NCBI GenBank assembly: GCA_038534195.1
Contig: JBCAXE010000021.1
Span: 1 to 58,215 of the forward strand
DNA: 58,215 bases
Direction: 5' to 3'
From: JAJFFW01 sp038534195
GTDB taxonomy: Bacteria > Pseudomonadota > Alphaproteobacteria > Caulobacterales > Parvularculaceae
The position numbers and the translations under genes are program-made. Of the stretch, positions 54,066-58,215 are shown piece by piece; the first letter of the stretch is position 1; every line of letters starts with the position of its first letter. The notes beneath the pieces were generated by a model. That model was given only the letters and a program-made list of their open reading frames with translations. It did no database searches and was not told where the DNA came from.

Positions 54066-54290
54066 TCGCCCCGCACCATAACCGCTCGCCGCCCCATGGA
54101 ACAGGGAGATCGCGCATTGCGCCCAACGCCAGCCGCCCGACCGCCTCGTCACCAGCGCCGAAAATGGACCGTCCGGCCAGGGGTCCGACACTTCCGTACA
54201 AGGAGTGACTTACGCCGATGAAGCCGCTCATCATTGCCTGACCCGCCCGCCTTCCCTAAATCTTCCCCCGCAACCCCATCAGGAGCCGCC

Positions 54291-55940
54291 ATGACCGACA
54301 ATGTGAAACTGGACATGAACTACCGCTTCAACGACCAGGAGCTTGAAGAGCTTAAACCCTATGGCGCGGTGCGCCGTCATGAGGCGGGCGCGATCCTGTT
54401 TGACGAAGGCGACCGCGAGACGGACCTTCTCGTGCTCCTCAACGGCGCGCTCAATGTCTACCTCCATGAGCATGGCGAGGAACGCCGCGTCGGCTGGCTG
54501 GAACCCGGACAGTTCACCGGCGACGTTTCCATGATCACCGGACAGCGCTCGCTCGTTAAGGCGCGCATGGAGGAAGCGGGCGAGGTGTTGCACATTTCGC
54601 GCGATTCGCTGAAGCGGTTGCTGGTGGAGCGCTCCGGGCTTTCCGACGCCCTCGTCACCGCGTTCATCGCGCGCCGCGCCTGGGCGCGCGCGTCGGGCCG
54701 CGCCAGCGTCGTCCTTGTGGGCCGCGCCTTCGACCAACAGGCGTTTTCCATTCGCGATCTTCTAACCAAACACGCCGTCCCGCATCTGTGGGTGGAAGCG
54801 GACGCCGACCCGCAGGCGGCGGCGATCGTGGAGCGGCTCCGCCTCACCCTCGACGACACGCCGATCCTGGTGAGCGGCGCCGACGAGACGCTGGTGAAAC
54901 CCTCGCTCTCTGAAGTCTCCCGTGCGCTCGGCCTCGACCTCCTCCCCGACAAGGCGTGTGCGGACGTTATTGTCGTTGGCGCCGGACCCGCCGGTCTCGC
55001 CGCCTCCGTCTACGCCGCATCGGAAGGCCTCAGCGTCGTCACGCTCGACGCCACCGCGCCCGGCGGCCAGGCGGGAACAAGCTCAAAGATCGAAAATTAT
55101 CTCGGCTTCCCGTCGGGCATCTCGGGCCGTGAACTCGCCGAGCGCGCCAACGTCCAGGCGCAAAAATTCGGCGCCCGCCTCGCCGCGCCGGCCAAAGCCG
55201 TCAAGCTGGAAGAAAATGACGGCGCTTATTGCCTGCATCTGGAAGACGGCCGCTCGCTCTCGGCCCGCGCAATCGTCGTCGCCGCCGGCGCCGACTACCG
55301 GCGCCTCCCCATCGACAATATCGCGCAGTATGAAGGGCGCGGCATTTATTACGGCGCCACCGCCATGGAAGCCCAGATCTGCAAGGGGTCGACCATCGCT
55401 ATTGTGGGCGCCGGCAACTCCGCCGGCCAGGGCGCTGTGTTCCTCGCCGGCTATGCAAAAGACGTACACGTTTTATATCGCCGCCCAAACATACGCGACA
55501 CCATGTCGGAATATCTGGTGCGCCGCCTTGAGGAGACGGACAATATTCATCTACACCCGGAAACCGAGATTACCGCGGTCAACGGCGACGGCGCGCGCAT
55601 CCAGTCCGCCGAACTCACCACGGGCGGCGCTAAAAACACGACCCTCGACAATCCGTTCCTGTTTCTCTTTATCGGCGCAACGCCCGCCGCCGGATGGCTG
55701 CCCGAGACCATCGCGCGCGACGACAAGGGCTTTTTGAAAACCGGCGCCGCCATCGAGAACATTCAACTTGTGAAAGCCGGTTGGTCCCTCGACCGCATGC
55801 CCGAGATCTATGAGACAAGCTGGCCGCGCGTCTACGCCGTCGGCGACGTGCGCTCCGGCTCGGTCAAACGCGTCGCCTCCGGCGTCGGCGAGGGCTCCGT
55901 GGTGGTGCAGTATATCCACCGCGCGCTGGCGGAGGTTTAG
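54291..55940 (+). CDS. Cyclic-nucleotide-binding, thioredoxin-reductase-like flavoprotein
   Basis: This 549-residue protein joins an N-terminal cyclic-nucleotide-binding (Crp-type) domain (about 10-135; GAILFDEGDRETDLLVLLNG) and a linker region to a pyridine nucleotide-disulfide oxidoreductase module (about 240-549). FAD motif is VVGAGPAGLAASVYAASEG, NADPH motif is IVGAGNSAGQGAVFLAG. The CxxC redox pair of thioredoxin reductases is absent: the equivalent site reads GIYYGATAMEAQIC. It may transfer electrons to another acceptor under control of a bound nucleotide or other ligand. ATG 54291 has AGGAG upstream. Confidence 0.88.
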   Translation: MTDNVKLDMNYRFNDQELEELKPYGAVRRHEAGAILFDEGDRETDLLVLLNGALNVYLHEHGEERRVGWLEPGQFTGDVSMITGQRSLVKARMEEAGEVLHISRDSLKRLLVERSGLSDALVTAFIARRAWARASGRASVVLVGRAFDQQAFSIRDLLTKHAVPHLWVEADADPQAAAIVERLRLTLDDTPILVSGADETLVKPSLSEVSRALGLDLLPDKACADVIVVGAGPAGLAASVYAASEGLSVVTLDATAPGGQAGTSSKIENYLGFPSGISGRELAERANVQAQKFGARLAAPAKAVKLEENDGAYCLHLEDGRSLSARAIVVAAGADYRRLPIDNIAQYEGRGIYYGATAMEAQICKGSTIAIVGAGNSAGQGAVFLAGYAKDVHVLYRRPNIRDTMSEYLVRRLEETDNIHLHPETEITAVNGDGARIQSAELTTGGAKNTTLDNPFLFLFIGATPAAGWLPETIARDDKGFLKTGAAIENIQLVKAGWSLDRMPEIYETSWPRVYAVGDVRSGSVKRVASGVGEGSVVVQYIHRALAEV

Positions 55941-56041
55941 GGGGGCGAGCCAACCCAGTGCTGCGCATTATCTCGACGCCCCACCTTAAAATTGCGGGCC
56001 AAAGCGGGTCTTCGGAGTTACGAAGTTGACCTTGTTTTTTG

Positions 56042-56803
56042 CTACGCGTGAACGTGCGTTGCAGGCATCTCATCCCAAGTCCGACGCTTATACGTCCGAC
56101 CTGTGCGTTTTTTGTTCACACCACCCCATTGTTTAAAGAAAAAATGTACGTCGTGTTTTTCGCAACGATCGAAAATCTGATCTACCCACTTAGAATCAAG
56201 CGGCCTTGACCTTGGACCGGATTCACCTCCAACAATCGCCCAATCGATGTTTGACAGATTGACACTGCCAACCGCACCAATAAGCGGTTCAAACGATATA
56301 AAGCGAACCGCAGCACGACAATTCTTTAAATCAGTTATCCGGTGGGCCACACAGCTATCTTCTACTGATGTTCCCAACCACACATTTTTTAAAGCGTGTT
56401 TGTTCCTTTCGCGTAAGAATTCAGCCATTCGTTCAGGCTGCTTGGTGAGAACTTGGAAAGTATGGAGTTTGGCCTGCTCCATCACCTGCCAAACACGCTC
56501 AACGTATTCAAAAGGAATATTATCTTGGAAAAGGTCAGACATTGAATTGACGAAAACCAAGCGCGGTTTCTTCCATGTCAGCGGAATACCAAGTGTGCGC
56601 TCAAGAAGGTGGGTTTTTCCCGTCCATAAATAGCGGTCGCCACTCTTGCGAGTCGTACCCTCATAAGAAGGATGGTCCATCGCCTGCAACCGCGCAGCCA
56701 TTCTCATGGCGTAACAGTTTGAGCATCCGGCCGAAAGCACCCTGCACCCCGATACCGGATTCCAAGTTGCGTCAGTCCATTCGATATCAGACGGTCCTGC
56801 CAT
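56042..56803 (-). CDS. DUF5131 (phage Gp37/Gp68-type) three-Cys-motif protein
   Basis: This 253-residue protein belongs to the family formerly named phage Gp37/Gp68 (DUF5131). The N-terminus has EWTDATWNPVSGC and then SAGCSNCYAMRMAAR, placing Cys20, Cys27 and Cys30 in a CX6CX2C cluster that resembles a radical-SAM-type iron-sulfur motif. Conserved later blocks are VNSMSDLFQ, QVLTKQPERM, WLGTSVED, FEPLIG and GGESGPRSRPL. The enzymatic reaction is unknown. It overlaps the upstream TcmP gene by 17 bases. Base composition is lower in GC than the genes to the left, consistent with transfer. Confidence 0.88.
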   Translation of the reverse strand: MAGPSDIEWTDATWNPVSGCRVLSAGCSNCYAMRMAARLQAMDHPSYEGTTRKSGDRYLWTGKTHLLERTLGIPLTWKKPRLVFVNSMSDLFQDNIPFEYVERVWQVMEQAKLHTFQVLTKQPERMAEFLRERNKHALKNVWLGTSVEDSCVAHRITDLKNCRAAVRFISFEPLIGAVGSVNLSNIDWAIVGGESGPRSRPLDSKWVDQIFDRCEKHDVHFFFKQWGGVNKKRTGRTYKRRTWDEMPATHVHA

Positions 56804-57674
56804 GTCTCCGGTCCGTAGCTTTCAATGCCGCTTTCGAGAGATCATTTGCCAGCTTTTTTGCCTTCGGCGAAGTGTTTCCCCAAGCGAACACAAGATAAAA
56901 TGATGGATACGCATGTTTTCCCAATGGTATCATTTCCTGCATCACCCCTCCTTTAAATACAGTTCCCAATCGCTCGATCATAAACTGCGCCGCGCTCTCA
57001 GGCGTCACGTTTTTGTCAGGGTTTGGCGGTTGCCCAAATAAGTCACCTTGCTTCGAAGGCTTTAGAAAAGCCTCTTTCCACTCACCGGTACCATATATGC
57101 GCGTTATGGAAGGTTCATGCGTAGGGTCAATAGTTCCATTCTTCGAAATTTGACGATAAACACCAACGCCTGCCGGAAACAAATACCAGAGGTCCAACGC
57201 TTGGGTACCCGCTATTGCTTCCACAGTTTCCCATTCAACCTGGCTGCCAAATGGATCGAGCACAATGACCCCTCGTTGCGAACGCCATTGTTCGTTAGCG
57301 CATATCCTTTGAACTTCAACGTTAGCATCGCCAACAATATAAAACGTGCGATCATAATGCGGATTATCTTTAAACCGTTCTTCTAATGCGTCGATACATT
57401 TCTTTTGCTTATCAATGAAAATGTATCGGGAGAATGGCGGCTCGACTTGAAAGGCTCGATCTGCGGAACCCGAAATTACGGTCTTTGTATCGTCTTCAAA
57501 TAACTCATCCTTATGCTCTGCCAGAGGAATCTCGCTGCTTCCTGCAAAACCATCAATGTACAGAGTTTTAAAATTCTTATTGCTGAGTGCAATCTGATAC
57601 ATTGAGAGGTATTCCCCAATGATATCGAGTTTCCTGCCGGTACTATCGGCGCTACCAAATTGTTTTTGAGCCAT
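56787..57674 (-). CDS. tcmP: Three-Cys-motif partner protein TcmP
   Basis: This 295-residue protein matches TcmP, the dedicated partner of three-Cys-motif (DUF5131) proteins. It has methyltransferase-like features: TLYIDGFAGSSEI (about 38-48), YIFIDKQKKC (about 84-93), IVGDANVE (113-120) and VIVLDPFGSQVEW (about 136-148), arranged like a Rossmann SAM-binding core. The reaction has not been established for this family as far as I know. It is first in a two-gene unit with DUF5131, and the 17-base overlap suggests coupled translation. AT-rich DNA and isolation suggest horizontal gain. Confidence 0.88.
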   Translation of the reverse strand: MAQKQFGSADSTGRKLDIIGEYLSMYQIALSNKNFKTLYIDGFAGSSEIPLAEHKDELFEDDTKTVISGSADRAFQVEPPFSRYIFIDKQKKCIDALEERFKDNPHYDRTFYIVGDANVEVQRICANEQWRSQRGVIVLDPFGSQVEWETVEAIAGTQALDLWYLFPAGVGVYRQISKNGTIDPTHEPSITRIYGTGEWKEAFLKPSKQGDLFGQPPNPDKNVTPESAAQFMIERLGTVFKGGVMQEMIPLGKHAYPSFYLVFAWGNTSPKAKKLANDLSKAALKATDRRHGRTV

Positions 57675-58076
57675 GCATCACGTTTAGAACAAATCATGAA
57701 CATGAAGCCAGTGTTTTGCGCTCAATGCAACAAAAAAAAATCATACAACATCACTATTCTTGAGCGTAGCTCCTTTTGCGAAACGTACCATTGAGTGCAT
57801 CCCGGCATATTCACGCTCACCCAATTGCGCCAGTTTCCAGTATTCCGCCGCTCGTTATAAACCGAGCTTTGCGCTGCATGTTCTTTTGACCGGGCTCGAG
57901 ATAAAGCCCGGGATGACGGAGACGGCCAAAAAAATCTCAAAAAATTTTTCAGTTAACCATAACCGAGGCCTTTTGCGATTTTCTCAAACCCGCGCCGTTA
58001 GCGGGTTTCGATGAGATACTGGACAATTTGTGGGAAACTTATCTTCCCCCCTTTTCGGCGCCTTTATACTGGGGCC
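57675..58076. other. Intergenic region left of the last, truncated gene
   Basis: This 402-base stretch carries no gene I can support. It has a 7-base inverted repeat CGCTCAA/TTGAGCG (57719-57725, 57760-57766) upstream of tcmP, A/T runs, and a GC-rich hairpin with GGATGACGG (57890-57919). GC is low near tcmP and rises toward the last gene, so the boundary of the transferred piece may lie here. Confidence 0.55.
57890..57919. repeat. GC-rich hairpin followed by GGATGACGG
   Basis: CCGGGCT (57890-57896) and AGCCCGG (57905-57911) form a hairpin directly joined to GGATGACGG (57911-57919), the nonamer that also ends the element at 41761-41802. Shared sequence outside genes suggests copies of a dispersed palindromic repeat in this genome. 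Confidence 0.5.
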
Positions 58077-58215
58077 ATGAATGATGACGATAGGCATACG
58101 GATAGAGTAGAGCAGTGCGCGCATGACGCGGACTTTGAGGCGGCGCGCGCCGAGCGCTATCGGCGCTTGTCGCTGTTGACGCTCGATCTCGCCGAGGAAG
58201 CGGGCGAGGCGGCGG
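58077..58215 (+). CDS. Truncated gene at the window edge, unknown
   Basis: An open frame begins with ATG at 58077 and has no stop before the window ends, giving 46 codons (MNDDDRHTDRVEQCAHDADF at the start, then Ala/Arg/Glu-rich and probably helical). GC and codon use match the host, unlike the tcmP region. TATACT (58065-58070) ends six bases before the ATG with no clear -35. I do not recognise the family from this fragment. Confidence 0.55.
   Translation, partial: MNDDDRHTDRVEQCAHDADFEAARAERYRRLSLLTLDLAEEAGEAA

Noticed and set aside
56010..56040. Hairpin CTTCG-N6-CGAAG with a T-run after the flavoprotein gene
   Set aside because: The stem is only five bases and the T-run is ten bases away, too weak to call a terminator.
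57675..58076. tRNA or attachment site next to the tcmP module
   Set aside because: No tRNA-like cloverleaf and no direct repeat flanking the module were found by eye.

Overview
The window looks like chromosomal DNA of a GC-rich Gram-negative alphaproteobacterium, probably near Parvularculaceae/Caulobacterales-type lineages. Three things point that way: the pepA / lptF-lptG-lptD-surA-pdxA-rsmA block, a Caulobacter-type CC0125/CC1285 lipoprotein, and the bolA-dnaJ-like-cobS neighbourhood. The placement is inferred from gene content and order alone, because the window holds no rRNA or tRNA gene. I found no CRISPR array, insertion sequence or recognisable prophage.

Layout. 0.2-9.5 kb: a secreted M36 metalloprotease, phenylalanine hydroxylase with a divergent Lrp/AsnC regulator, then small stress and housekeeping genes (VOC protein, DksA/TraR zinc finger, double thioredoxin-fold protein, holC, DUF2721, DUF1499, pepA). 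9.7-18.3 kb: the outer-membrane biogenesis run lptF-lptG-lptD-surA, followed by pdxA-rsmA. 18.3-26.4 kb: acyl-CoA synthetase, hotdog thioesterase, lipoprotein, rhomboid protease, methyltransferase, bolA, a J-domain protein, two tandem Fe(II)/2-oxoglutarate dioxygenases and cobS without cobT. 26.4-32.8 kb: an exported AbgB-like M20 amidohydrolase facing an AbgT transporter, nitronate monooxygenase, pyruvate kinase, dienelactone hydrolase. 32.9-41.7 kb: the ligase-associated DNA damage set (pdeM, Lhr-like helicase, metallo-beta-lactamase-fold exonuclease, ATP-dependent ligase), split in the middle by an S9 peptidase broken by an amber codon and by a small membrane protein. 41.8-48.2 kb: monothiol glutaredoxin, aldo/keto reductase, GH42 beta-galactosidase, then a light-repair operon made of a photolyase/cryptochrome, a DUF2256 mini-protein absent from long-ORF calls, and a photolyase-like protein with apparently reordered domains. 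48.3-52.2 kb: a very large secreted DUF11-type protein ending in a ricin-like lectin. 52.8-55.9 kb: yerC-hisG and a cyclic-nucleotide-binding thioredoxin-reductase-like flavoprotein. 56.0-57.7 kb: a lower-GC two-gene module of a three-cysteine DUF5131 protein and its TcmP partner. A gene running off the right edge closes the window.

How the genes work together: LptF, LptG and LptD belong to one LPS transport machine, and SurA folds LptD. PdeM, helicase, exonuclease and ligase, with the two photolyase-like proteins, give the window a strong DNA-repair theme. BolA and the monothiol glutaredoxin are known iron-sulfur partners but sit about 20 kb apart. The best candidate for a poorly described system is the TcmP/DUF5131 pair at 56.0-57.7 kb. 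The permuted photolyase with DUF2256 and the tandem dioxygenases in the bolA-dnaJ-cobS block come next.
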